A DNA stretch of 64,000 bases from Epiperipatus broadwayi (lineage: Eukaryota > Onychophora > Udeonychophora > Euonychophora > Peripatidae). Position 1 is the stretch's first letter. Each line of letters opens with the position of its first letter. The notes under the pieces are model-generated. The model was not told where the DNA came from. It worked only from the letters and a program-made list of their open reading frames with translations, and ran no database searches. The position numbers were made by a program, and so were the translations under genes. This document shows positions 48,273-59,230 of the stretch, piece after piece. The stretch spans positions 2,300,909-2,364,908 of the forward strand of contig JAQFVV010012530.1 of NCBI GenBank assembly GCA_028023455.1, written 5' to 3'.

Positions 48273-49007
48273 ATGAATATAATTTCAGACTTTATGAAAC
48301 AACTGACAGCAGAAGTAGCTAAAGTACCAAGGCAAATAGATGATGTAAGAAAAGATATGGAAAAATGAATGGAAGACTTGTCCCAAAGACTAGACAATGT
48401 TAAAGATGAAACATTACAGGAATCAAGAATAAAAAGCCCTAATATAGAAATAAAATACGATAACCTTGAGCTAAATGATAGTAAACATACAGAAGCTATA
48501 GCAAATAGACAACACGCAACAGGACTAGAGTTTGAGGGCATGCATGAAAGAATTGATGAAAAAAGAAGTGAGATGGAAAATAGCTGCAATAGCAAAATAT
48601 ACGAATCAGAGAAGAAGCTGATAGGAAATGATACTAAAGTAGCGAAAATAGAAAACACAGTAAAGCAGATAGAACAACAGATCATGATACTAATTAGCAG
48701 TAGCAACAAACATGAACAAGAAGCTACTAGTGTAGAATCAGATACTCGGATAAAACAATGTGAGATAGATAAGGAAGGAGGCAGTGATACAATAAATATA
48801 ATAACAGATAAAATGGACAAAAGTAATGCAGACATAGAATGTAAAAAGTCAGGGAAGGAAGATATGAGTGATACAAGTGCACTAAACATTAACCAATTTA
48901 TAAAAATTAAAGTGTTTGAAGGGCAGACAAGGGAGGCTCCGATAGAACATCTCAATAGTTTAGAAAATTATTTTAGAATAAATAGGATGGAGATACTAAC
49001 CAGTTAA
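48273..49007 (+). pseudogene. Gag N-terminal part of element 2 (coiled coil)
   Basis: The frame starts at ATG 48273. It is broken by TGA at 48366-48368, which probably arose by CpG decay from CGA, and resumes as an open segment from 48369. It is Lys/Glu-rich and predicted to be helical over most of its length, then ends with INQFIKIKVFEGQTREAPIE and HLNSLENYFRINR, where the capsid fold begins. A frameshift near 48995-49007 moves the frame to the next segment. The coiled-coil N-terminal region is unusual for gag and may have a structural role. The antisense frame at 48233-48955 is its shadow. Confidence 0.85.
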
Positions 49008-51319
49008 TCATAGCATACAACCACCTCCAAGGGGATGCTCTTGCATGGTGGGAGTCACTGTTTCGCCACCCAAGCATGTACGAAGAATATAAAAAAGCTT
49101 TGCTGCGAAACTTTTGGAATGACGAAAGACAAGAGATGGTATTATACCAAATAATGCAAGAAAAATATAAAATGGGTGGAGGTGAGAGTTACTCAAAGTT
49201 CTTCAGAAGACAAGTGGCCAAGCTCCGGACTTTAGAAGCCTGCCAGATATCTGAGGGTCAGATTGTCAGAATAATACGGCACAATTTACCATTCCGTATC
49301 GAACAAATGCTTTTAACGGTAAATACGAACTCAACGGAACAACTAGCGGAATTATTAAATAGTATCGACATCAACCAGCAAGGCAGACCAGTAGATAAAA
49401 CAGATACGACCGATAATGGTAGGGTCATACAGGAAAAAAAAGATACAGATTCATATAACGAAATATCGAATCTAGTTTGTTCATGGGAGGATAGAGTGCC
49501 AGAATACGTACCGCAAAAGTGCCCCACGATAAGAATAACATTAGAAGGAGTAGAAGCATTAGCGTTAGTGGACTCAGGTAGTCAAATTTCAGTAATTTCA
49601 GAAAATCTGTATAAGAAAATAGTCATTAGTAAGCCTAGAGAAGAAACGCTTCCATTACGGGCTGCCCAGGTAACACTAGCAAACAACCGAAAGGCCAAGC
49701 TTGAACCTCGCCAGATATGGATACAAATAGAATACCAGGGAATGATGACATGCCATGCATTTCTGATTATGAGCAACTTGATTCACGAGGCAGTATTGGG
49801 CTCAGACTTCTTGCACATGAACAAATGTAATATAAATTACGAAAAGGAATGGGTGATATGCAATGGTCACCAAATACCATTCTCGCAGTCATCAGTGTCT
49901 GGTATGACAGGACTGTGTTGCATGAACCAGTCTACCATAGAGATTCTTGAAGAAAATGTCAGTATGGCTGGAATAGCTTCATCAAATGAGAAGAAAAAAC
50001 TCAAATCTCTACTGCAAGATTACGACACGATATTCTCTGATACCCCAGGGATAATTAAGGGGTATACACAAAGGATAAGACTAAAGCCGGGAGAACCATT
50101 CCAGGCACGTTCATACCCCATACCTCACAAATTTAAGGAAGAAGTCGAGCGTCAATTGGAGCAGATAATGGAGTGGGGTGTGATTGATAAATGCTCCTCA
50201 CCATACTGCAACCTTCTAGTAGCTGTAAAAAAGAAAAACGGATCTATCAGAATATGTCTTGATGCTCGCCAGTTGAACCGTGCAACAATACCTGACTGCA
50301 CCATTCCGCCGCCTATACAAGAACTGCTAATGAAGTTTAAAGGAAAAAGTATCTTCTCGACGTTCGATCTTACTGCCAGCTATTGGCAGATCGAGTTACA
50401 TCCAGCGGACCGTCAATACACTGCATTCAGATATGGGGGATACTCGTACCAATTTAACCGAATGCCTTTTGGGTTAATTAACAGTGGAGCAGGACTGCTA
50501 CGGTGTTTAGATCAAGTGCTAAGACCTGAAGTCAAGAAAAGTATAATTACTTATGTTGATGATGTTGTGGTGGCATCATCATCTATGGAAGAACATTTTC
50601 AACAACTGCAGACATTTTTCAAAGAATGCCACGATAAGGGCATAAAGATAAACTTAAAAAAAAGCACACTGGTATCCAATGAAATCGAATTCCTTGGCCA
50701 TTTGGTAGGAGAATCTGGAATCAAACCACATCCAGACAAAATCAAGGCCATCACTGAGTTTCCTAGACCCCGAACAAAGAAAAATGTACGTTCTTTTTTG
50801 GGTCTATGCAATTTCTACAATAGATTCTGTGAGAAATTTGCGGATCAAATGGAGCCATTGCTGCGACTCATTAGGAAAGACATACGTTGGAGTTGGACGC
50901 AAGAACAAGAGGAAGCATTTGAAAGAGTAAAGAGAAATTTTGTAAAACAAGTTGTGTTGGCATATCCGGACTTTAATAGACCATTTTTACTCCAAACCGA
51001 TAGTAGTGGATATGGATTGGGGGTCACTCTTTCTCAGATCCAGCATGATGGACAACTGGGAGTACTATATTTCATAAGCCGGCTGCTGAAAGGACCGGAG
51101 ATAAACTACACTGTTACAGAAAAAGAGGCCCTGGCCATTGTATGGGCATTTCAGAAGTTTCGTCCCATCCTGTTGGGTTCTGAGGTAGTGGTGATTACAG
51201 ACCACAAAAGTTTGGAATTCCTCAACCATAGCTACCTTAATAATAGCCGTTTGGTACGTTGGAGCCTGTTCCTCCAAGAATTTAACTACTCAGGTACTGT
51301 AAGGGGGCTGAGAATATAG
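49008..51319 (+). pseudogene. Gag capsid-protease-RT-RNase H polyprotein of element 2
   Basis: The open frame from M at 49076 (747 codons) is in frame with upstream capsid codons from about 49008 (AYNHLQGDALAWWESLF). Residues 1-115 are the capsid C-terminal part. A short linker without a CCHC zinc knuckle leads to the aspartic protease with DSG at 166-168 and VLGSDFL. RT carries LDARQLNRATI, FDLTASYWQIEL, FNRMPFGLINSGAG and YVDD at 493-496. RNase H shows TDSSGYGLG with Asp 642, TEKEALA at 681-687 and TDHKSLEF with Asp 709. The catalytic residues visible in protease, RT and RNase H appear intact. The frame ends early by a frameshift near 51293, before the conserved KGAENIVADVLSR tether. Gag and pol share one frame. 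Confidence 0.9.
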
Positions 51320-51951
51320 TAGCTGACGTACTCAGCCGCCATCCAGTCCCAATCCAACAGCAACATGGAAACCTAGATAACATATATATAGCTAATATTG
51401 TGTCCTGCATTGGTGAAAGCATCAAGAAACATCTATCTCAACTGACTGAAAAACAACATGAAGACAAAAAACTATGTCAAATTATGACTCAATGCCAGAA
51501 ATCACCAGGAAAAACAAATACACAGAGATATAAAATTGACAAAGGCATGTTATATTATCGAATTCAAGAAGGGAGTGAGAATTGGAGAGTGATGGTACCA
51601 CCCCAAATGAGGAACTCTCTCATCACAGACATCCACAAATTGTATGGACATTATGGTACTTACAAAACAAAATACTGCCTTCAACGGTGGTTTTACTGGC
51701 CAGGGATGCACAGAGATATAATTGCCACATTAAACAAATGTGAAGTATGTCAATGGGCAAAGCCACAGAATAAATCATACACTAGTCACATGAAATCAAT
51801 CATCCCAAAGAACCCTAATGAAATCATGGCCATTGACTTTTATGGTCCTCTGCCCCCTTTTAATAGAAAGAAATACTTATTGGTGGTATATAGTGGGTTG
51901 CAGCATATCCTTTGTCCAGGACCACGACAAAAGAAACTATTAGGGTATTAG
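51297..51951 (+). pseudogene. Integrase N-terminal half of element 2
   Basis: It continues RNase H in the next frame with YCKGAENIVADVLSRH, then the HHCC zinc-binding domain (HKLYGH ... CEVCQWAK) with YWPGMH between. The catalytic core begins with MAIDFYGPLPP, carrying the first Asp. The frame is lost at about 51893, where VVYSG joins directly to VAAYPLSRT in the next frame. Element 1 shows AYEVLSKPVAAYP here, so a small deletion with frameshift removed several codons. Confidence 0.85.
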
Positions 51952-52601
51952 ATTCTCTGCATTTCCCGCAGGTCGGAAAGCCAAAATCAATTTTATCTGA
52001 TCATGGAACCCCATTTGTATCAGAGGAATGGAATAAATGGATGGCAAGGCGAGAAATCAAACACACCCTTACATCCATCAGGAACCCTCAAAGCAATCCA
52101 TGCAAACGAGTTATGAGGGAGTTGGGAAGACTGTTCCGCACATACCTGCCCACAAATCATAGGGGATGGGTCAAACAATTGCCACTGATACTCAATTTTA
52201 TTAATTGGTCAGCAAATGAATCTACAGGACTCCCACCAATACAGCTGCATTTTGGAAAACCTGTTCCAAAACTATTCGACACTGAATTCCCAGGGAACAT
52301 AGAAAAACCCATTGACATGGAGAAGGACAAGGGAAGAGCATGGGCCCAGATGTGGAAAATGAGCCACCGAAGACAAAAAAGAAAATGCCCATCACAGTAT
52401 CAGTTTACGGTCGAGGATAAAGTGATGGTTCGTACACCCCATGTCAGCGTCCCAGAAAAATCTCAATTTAAAAAATTTTTCAACTTATACGAAGGTCCAT
52501 TTGAAATTGTAGAATGCTGTGGTGACAGCGCATTCTGGGTAAAGACTGAGCAGGGAATCAAGGGCTCATATAATGCCCGTGCACTGAAACCTGTTGGGTA
52601 G
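51897..52601 (+). pseudogene. Integrase C-terminal half of element 2 (catalytic Glu lost)
   Basis: Reads VAAYPLSRTTTKET, then DHGTPFVSEEW with the second catalytic Asp, then NPQSNPCKRVMRELGR. The third catalytic residue of the D,D-35-E triad should be Glu in the NP(V/C)E(R) position; here it is Lys. Element 1 has Glu at this position. The C-terminal part INWSANESTG, then TVEDKVMVR and NLYEGPFEIVE, matches the GPY/F-type domain of gypsy integrases. TAG stop at 52599-52601. Confidence 0.9.
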
Positions 52602-52948
52602 ACAATCATTGGACATTACGATTAATAGATTTGTATGTATATATTCTTTAAGATTTTGATTTTCGTTTTCTAATGACACATGACACAACTGTATATATAT
52701 AGTTAAGTATAAACTAATATTTTTTTTTTGTTACATATATAATAAACTAGTATATTCATTAGTATTGGATATAAATTAGTATATCCCTTAAGATTTTTAT
52801 TTTCATTATTAATAACACAATCGTATATAGTCAAACTAATATTTCTTTTTAAATTGTAATGAACCAGTATATTCATCAATAATATTAAATATAAGTGAAA
52901 GTAATTTAGTATAGACTTTAAATGGTTAACCCATTTAGAAGTCTCATT

Positions 52949-52960
52949 AAGGGAGGGGGA
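52949..52960 (+). promoter_or_regulatory. Polypurine tract of element 2
   Basis: aagggaggggga lies 3 nt before the 3' LTR start, the standard position for priming plus-strand DNA synthesis. Confidence 0.85.
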
Positions 52961-52963
52961 TAT

Positions 52964-55553
52964 TGTGACAGTCAGTTTTAAATGACTGCCACAAAGTTGA
53001 CTGCAAGCATTAGTTGCAGTCCAAACAAATGTACGTATTATAATAAAAGGAGTGGTCTGTGCAGGTATATTTCTCTGTTGCTTACACACACACTATATTT
53101 AAATTAAATAGGATGAATGGTGATAATACACCTATAAATAAACAAATGCGGACACCACATATAAATATGTATTTTGCTGTTAATAAATGCTATATGTTTT
53201 TTATTTATGATATGAATAAATATGGCAGAGGGTTAAAGAAATTCTTATGGGAAACTGAAATGTATTTGCAAATAACCCAACAGTAAACATATTTTATTTT
53301 GATTTTATTTTATTTTAGATTCTCAAATGTTGTATTTTTTTTTCTGTTGCTTGTTGAATATTCTTTTTGGAAAACTCAAAAACAATTTTTATGTGACAAC
53401 AAGTATGCAGTTTTATAATTTTTTTTTACAACTTAATGTTCATGACCGCAGGCAAGCCAATGACCTCTTTCTTTTATCGTATAATGTTTTTGGAAAACAA
53501 GTGTAGAAATTGTATCAGTGGTTATTCGGCTTGACACCTATTCAAAATTATTTAATTAGATAAATGTAATTTTACTTTATTGTTTAAAGAAATCAAGGGA
53601 TTGGAATTTAAATGGTCTGTGAAATTCTGAAATTAATTAAAAGATAGCTAAAATTAAATCCATTGTTTGGACTTGTTTAATTAAAAACAGAAATGTAAAA
53701 GCAATAAATTGTGGAGGGGATGAGAGAATACACCCTGTAATGGGGGGGATATATAGAGGCTGGTCAGGTGAAATTTAATTAGTTAGCTGGGTTACATTAG
53801 TTGATACTCGCACGGGCACTCTTACCCGTTCGCTTTGAGTTAGCTGGGTTACATTGGTTGATATTCGCACGGGCACTCTTACCCGTTAGCAGTATAGTTT
53901 CCGGAGTGTACAGACAAGGAGAAAAGAAAAAGAATTATGAGTGTAAAAACTATTGATTTGGAATGCTGAACAAGAGGAAGAGTGGTTTATAGCTGAACAT
54001 ATTTTAAAAGGTGCAGACCAAGAAATATGATATTCATTGACTAAGAAAGAAAAATACAATTGAAATTTAAGCAAATGTTTTATATCGCTAAGAAAATGGA
54101 ATCAAGATTTATTCATGATATCGCAATGGACATGGAGCAGAAAACCAAGTTCGGTACATTCGCACAGCTCGGAGTCCTACATAGCCATCCAGTGATGTGA
54201 CTTTCCATTTCTGAAAGTGTAGCTGCTATGGACAATTTGCCAACCTCCATATAGGCCCTGTGAAGTAATCACCTGCACAGCAGATATATATCGCCCTCAA
54301 AATCATAGCCAGGAGAAGAACGAAGACTTCGGGAAGTATTATTTATGTTTTTATATTTTTTTTTATGTCTTATTATGAGTAATTCGTCATTTGACTTAAA
54401 TTGCTATTATTAAATGAGCCAATGAATTGCGTAATTCAGTCATAAATATTTTGTTTGTAATTTTAACGTAAAGCTTCACGTAATTCATTGGAGTATCTAA
54501 ATAAATTATAAAAGAATCGATAAAGTAAATATGAAATATTTCAAAATAGTTAAATAGAAATAATTGGGTGGTTTGGTCATTGGATGTATGTGTTTCGCTT
54601 TGAAATAATAGAAAATTTATTCCATCCGCTAAGTGCAGGATTGTTTTTATAATGAATAAAAGTATGTAAGACAGTGTTCTACATAATTATTATTGTCCGC
54701 TACGGGCAGGACTCATATTATGGAACTTTTAAAGATTAAAATTGTAGTTTAGCACGAGTTTGTTCCCCGAGTAAATTTATTCCATCCGCTAAGTGCAGGA
54801 TTGTTTTCATAAGGAATAAAAGTGTGTACGAAAGTGTTCCAAATAATTATTATTGTCCGCCATGTGCAGGACTCAGATATTGGAACACTTAAGATTCTAC
54901 TATCATTATCTCGTGGCTAACTCATTTTTTTTTAGTATTATGAAACACGTACATACCATGGCCAATACACATTGTTTTATAAGAAATTTTGTTTTGAGTT
55001 TAAAGTGTAAGCAGGGGAGAATTTCAGACCATTCCTTTCCCATTCATGAAATTTTAAAATTTATTATACGCTTGAATTTTAATTACTATCGTTTATATGT
55101 GTGTTTATTATTTTGTAAATATTTATATAATCATAGAGGGCTTAATAAATTTAATATCTAATTTTAAATCTGTGCTGTGTATTTGATAATGATATTATTG
55201 TTTGACATTTTCTGTTAACGAAGCAACAAACCACCATCCCGAGATCATGAGTTGATTGAGCTAGTCAGTGATTAAACTTACCGGGATCGGGAATCATTCG
55301 TTAGGCATTCACTTTCTATTGATTTTTTATAAGAGATTATAGCTCTTTACTTATTACATGATCATATCCCTTAGGCAGGGGAGCAATCTCTTTCTTAAGG
55401 TGGCACGTAAAGGTTGCAGTAAATGAACCTTTCAAAGGTATGATTATAGTAATGTATATTTTGAATGCCTTTGAATATTTCTTAATTGCTGCTCGATCTC
55501 AGAAAACGCATGTCATGCTCAATGCGGTATAGAGAGAGCCAGTGACTGTTACA
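52964..55553 (+). repeat. 3' LTR of gypsy element 2
   Basis: Copy of 44998-47585; starts tgtgacagtcagttttaaat and ends ...gactgttaca. Carries the same internal repeats. Short frames shared with the 5' LTR (for example 53059-53286 and 45093-45320) are conserved only because the LTRs are recent copies of each other. Confidence 0.95.
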
Positions 55554-55639
55554 ATATATTAGAGATTTATGTTAAATATGTAAGACCATTACTTCCAACT
55601 TTAAGCCCTGGTTCTCAAAGTTATAGACAAAAAATCAGA

Positions 55640-55750
55640 ATTGGTCTGGGATCTTGTAACACTATATCTAATCTCCAATGATTATTCAAACTTACAGTAC
55701 ATAGTTCTAAAATAGGATGAAAAGAACTAATATTGGAGACTACAAGGAAA
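55640..55750. repeat. Right half of the inverted-repeat element split by element 2
   Basis: Complementary to 44765-44880; see there. Also matches the fragment at 38165-38260. Confidence 0.6.
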
Positions 55751-55753
55751 TCA

Positions 55754-56650
55754 TATAATATGGTTGTTGTTATTAACTTTCCTAATCAAAGAGTATAACA
55801 AGTCTACAATTAGTATATCTCTAAATTATATTTAAATTGATCTGATATTAGATCTATATAACTGCATATGAATTTGAATGATTAATTACTAACTAAAGCG
55901 GGAATTTTCATTCAATGCTAGGTATAGTGCAATATGTATCATTTAGTTACAGAAATTGATTATCTTTTCAGTACTTTCATCAAACACTGTTTTTTTAATA
56001 TTTAAATTTTTACATGTCACATAATAACATTAATAACAATAATCAAATGGTTTATTTCTCAAAAGTCCATAAGAACTTCAAGCATAAGATGTGACAGAAA
56101 TAAACCATAATTCATAGACTTTGGGATTTGTTTGCCAGTCTACCAGAGCATCAACCCATATAGAGCAGACTAACATTATTATGATAGTAATATATAAATT
56201 CATCTACTTTTCGGAGGAATCAAAGTACAGTCATTGTTGAACAATAAAAAAAATGAGAAATATATTTCTTACAATAAATCACAAACACATTTATTTTTTC
56301 TCGTGTAATAATCTTATATTACTTTGCATTGTATCCTTTTTATTTTTTCCTATTTTGGGCATTAGCAATATAGGATGATGTTAGCAATAATAGTTGGTCA
56401 TAGTTTTGTTGACAGTAAGCTAGTATTTCAAATGCCATGGCAAAAACCATTTGTAAATTATATCCACCATTATACTACATAATAAATTTTATGAATAAAT
56501 AGAATATCACTCATATAATCACTGAGTTAATAGCAACTTGATAACACTATAATAATAAACCAAATATATATTTTCTAAAAAGGAAACACAATATATACAT
56601 ATTGTTATATGTTAATATATTCTATTAAGTTTACTAATCATATAAATAAA
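55754..56650. other. AT-rich DNA, no gene
   Basis: Nothing recognised. Confidence 0.35.
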
Positions 56651-56654
56651 TCAT

Positions 56655-56830
56655 CATTTTCAACCATTATCAATCCATTGCAGGATGAAGGTCTCTGCAA
56701 GTTTAATCCACTAGCTCCAATCACTAGCATCTCTTCTTTACAACATACCACCAAATTGTTAAATTTTATTCATTCATCTCACATATGGTCTCTTTCTAGG
56801 TCTTTTAAATCTCTAATAGTTTAGTTTTCT
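56655..56830 (-). pseudogene. RTE LINE 3'-end fragment
   Basis: The plus-strand text caagtttaatccactagctc, attcatctcacatatggtct and ctttctaggtcttttaa match the complement of the RTE C-terminal block seen at 23736-23995. Confidence 0.6.
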
Positions 56831-56859
56831 CTATTATGATTGTAAATTCTTATTTCAAA

Positions 56860-57360
56860 AAAAGTTCATTCACCACACAACCTTCAAGAAACTCAATTGA
56901 TATTTCAGTTAGGCAATATCATGCAACTGAGAAGAAAGATCATGCTGTTTCTTGCTATTAAACTCAAGAGATAAAAAACCAATGAACTCATCACTTTGAC
57001 TGATTCATGTTAGTGAGCAGTCCATCCACATTCATTTCCTATATGCATAATATAATTACAACTACAATAAAGTATAAAGTGGTTAAATGGAATTTCCTGT
57101 TTGGTTTCTTTAAGGCTGTTAGTGAGCAGTCCATCCACATTCATTTCCTATATGCATAATATAATTACAACTACAATAAAGTATAAAGTGGTTAAATGGA
57201 ATTTCCTGTTTGGTTTCTTTAAGGCTTCAAAAAAGAATCAGAGTCTCCTTTAAATTATCAGCAAAATCTTTTCTGCAGCCAAGTAGATAAATATTAAATA
57301 AGCAAGAATGAGAATATATAATAAAATTTCTGAAGAAGTAATTCTTCATTGTAAGAATCT
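56860..57360 (+). repeat. Dispersed repeat, copy 1, with a perfect 109-bp tandem duplication
   Basis: Matches 58720-59230 with divergence: aactcaattgatatttcagt, aactgagaagaaagatcatg, gagcagtccatccacattca. Inside, units 57009-57117 and 57118-57226 are identical 109-bp tandem copies. Non-coding. Confidence 0.8.
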
Positions 57361-57660
57361 ATCACAAATCAGGTTTTCTAAAAGTCATTTTAATACATTT
57401 GCAGATAATCAGATGAAAAATGGTTACTTTCATTTGGTCACTATGGTTTTATGTAGGTAGCCAATTGATAATAGATATCTCAGAGATGTGAAATGTTATT
57501 TAATGTTGATTTTTGCAGAATTTTGATTTAATCAGACCATAATTTCAGATATGTTTTATTAATTTTAACAATGATGCAAATAAATACTGGCTATTAAATA
57601 TGTAGAATCTTTCATAAGTCAGAATTTCTAGAAGTCATTTGAATGAATTACTTTTGTGAT
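57361..57660. other. AT-rich DNA between repeat and RTE, no gene
   Basis: A short phrase (cataagtcagaatttctaga / cacaaatcaggttttctaaa) recurs ~250 bp apart, suggesting an old local duplication. Confidence 0.35.
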
Positions 57661-57664
57661 AATC

Positions 57665-58620
57665 TACTAATCGAATAAAGAATTATCATTTTAATTCTCC
57701 CATTCTTATGATTAAAAGTGTACCAGTTATTTTCCTATTAATTTCATTCAAATCTGAATCATATTCAAAATCTATTAATATTTGAAAACGATTTGCGTGT
57801 TCTAATTTAAATTCATTAGAATGTTTCTGAAGATTAGGAATATCAATTGTGAATATTGTTTTTTTAATAATTTTTGTCTCTAATTTTGTATTCACATGTA
57901 TCTTGCATCTCACTAATTGATGATCACTTTTGTGCTGAATTTATTGAGAACATTACAATCTTAAAATATGCATTTTCTGTTAGTCAAAATATAATACAAT
58001 TTTGCTATACCTTCATTTGAATACTTCCATGTCCACTTCCTTTTGACATTTTTCTCAAAAAAAGAATTTATAATATAAAGTTTATCTTTTTCTGCAAATT
58101 TCACAATTGTATGCCCTCTCTCATTACTATTACCATCACCAAATTTACCTATAGCACTTTCATTTTTCATTTGTTTACCAATTCTAGCATTAAAGTCTCC
58201 CATAACAATTTTAAAATGTTTGGTGTGATGAAAATACTTTTGTACATCCATATAAAATTCTCTACTACTTCATCATTATGAAAACTTGTTGGTACATAAA
58301 TCTGAATTATCTGCATTTGATATCTTCTATTAAGTTGAATAACTAATCTTGCCACTCTGTCCAATACACCATCAATCTCCACGATGTTGTGCTTCCATTT
58401 TTTTTATTTTATAGTGAATCCTACCCCAATTGTGCCTTTATAATAGAGGACATATCCACTTTTTAAATCAACTGTGTCTTCAGCTTTTCTTCTAACTTCA
58501 CAAAATCCAATAATATCCCATTTCCAATTCTTGCAATCTTCCTTTACTTGAAAGTGATTTGCAGTTTAAGTACCTAAATAAATGGTCATCACCAAATTGC
58601 AGTCTGAACCCGCAATCAGG
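57665..58620 (-). pseudogene. RTE LINE endonuclease domain
   Basis: On the minus strand, from 58600 downward: LGT followed by a stop where family members read LGTWNVRS; VKEDCKNWKWDIIGFCEVRR; DLKSGYVLYYKGTIGVGF; VARLVIQLNRRYQMQIIQIY and VPTSFHNDEVVENF; IVMGDFNARIG (58210-58178); NERGHTIVKFAEKDKLYIIN; FFEKNVKRKWTWKYSNEG; YYILTNRKCIF; and SDHQLVRCKIHVNT (near 57925). This is the AP-type endonuclease of RTE elements, with the GDFNARIG and SDH catalytic motifs visible. The RT domain is not adjacent. Frame breaks present. Confidence 0.85.
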
Positions 58621-58719
58621 GTATTCTTATCACCCTTCACATTTCGCCAGCCTCCTGGGTATGAGGGCCATGATTTATTTTTGTCTTTTATGATTGTAAA
58701 GATCTATTAGAAAAAAAAT

Positions 58720-59230
58720 GTTTTCATTCACACACACATTTACTCTGCTTTCAAGAAAACTCAACTGATATTTCAGTTACAAGCTATCAGTCAACTGAGA
58801 AGAAAAACCATGGTGTTTCTTGATTTAAACTCAGAGGTAAAAAGTCAATAAACTCCTATGCTGGTAATGCATATTGGTGAGCAACTCATCCACGTTCATA
58901 CTATAAGAATATTCACATATCACTAACAGCTGCAATGACAAGAATGTATGGAGAAAACATTAGGAATATGCCCTGCTTGATTCTTTCAGTTAACAGCAAA
59001 CTTCTTTCTGCAGCCAATTAGTCCATAATGACTATAATTTTCTGATCAAGACAATGTCATGACAGGCTCCCCAAATCATGAACATTCCTCCATAATTGAT
59101 TGTCAGCCAATTGAAAGATTAGTCTGAGTGGTTGGGGTTGAGAAAGATATAAATAATGATTCATCTCAACATTAAATAAGCCTTCAATCCAATTTTTTAA
59201 GTTGTAATAGAATCACTTCTTCAGTACTAC
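58720..59230 (+). repeat. Dispersed repeat, copy 2
   Basis: Diverged match to 56860-57360: aactcaactgatatttcagt, caactgagaagaaaaaccat, gagcaactcatccacgttca. The tandem duplication is absent here, so it arose in copy 1. Confidence 0.7.

Larger units (their letters stand above)
44998..55553 (+). mobile_element. Ty3/gypsy LTR retrotransposon (element 2), 10.6 kb
   Basis: Order: 5' LTR (44998-47585), primer site (47592-47605), untranslated repeats, gag, protease, RT, RNase H, integrase (48273-52601), polypurine tract (52949-52960), 3' LTR (52964-55553). Integrase after RNase H places it in Ty3/gypsy rather than Ty1/copia. No env gene lies between integrase and the 3' LTR. The coding region has one in-frame stop and three frameshifts, and the integrase catalytic Glu is replaced, so the copy is defective. 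It is inserted between the arms of an older inverted-repeat element. Confidence 0.95.

Noticed and set aside
48233-48955. 240-codon minus-strand open frame
   Set aside because: Antisense shadow of the gag N-terminal region; Ser/Leu-rich composition is the complement of Lys/Glu-rich codons.
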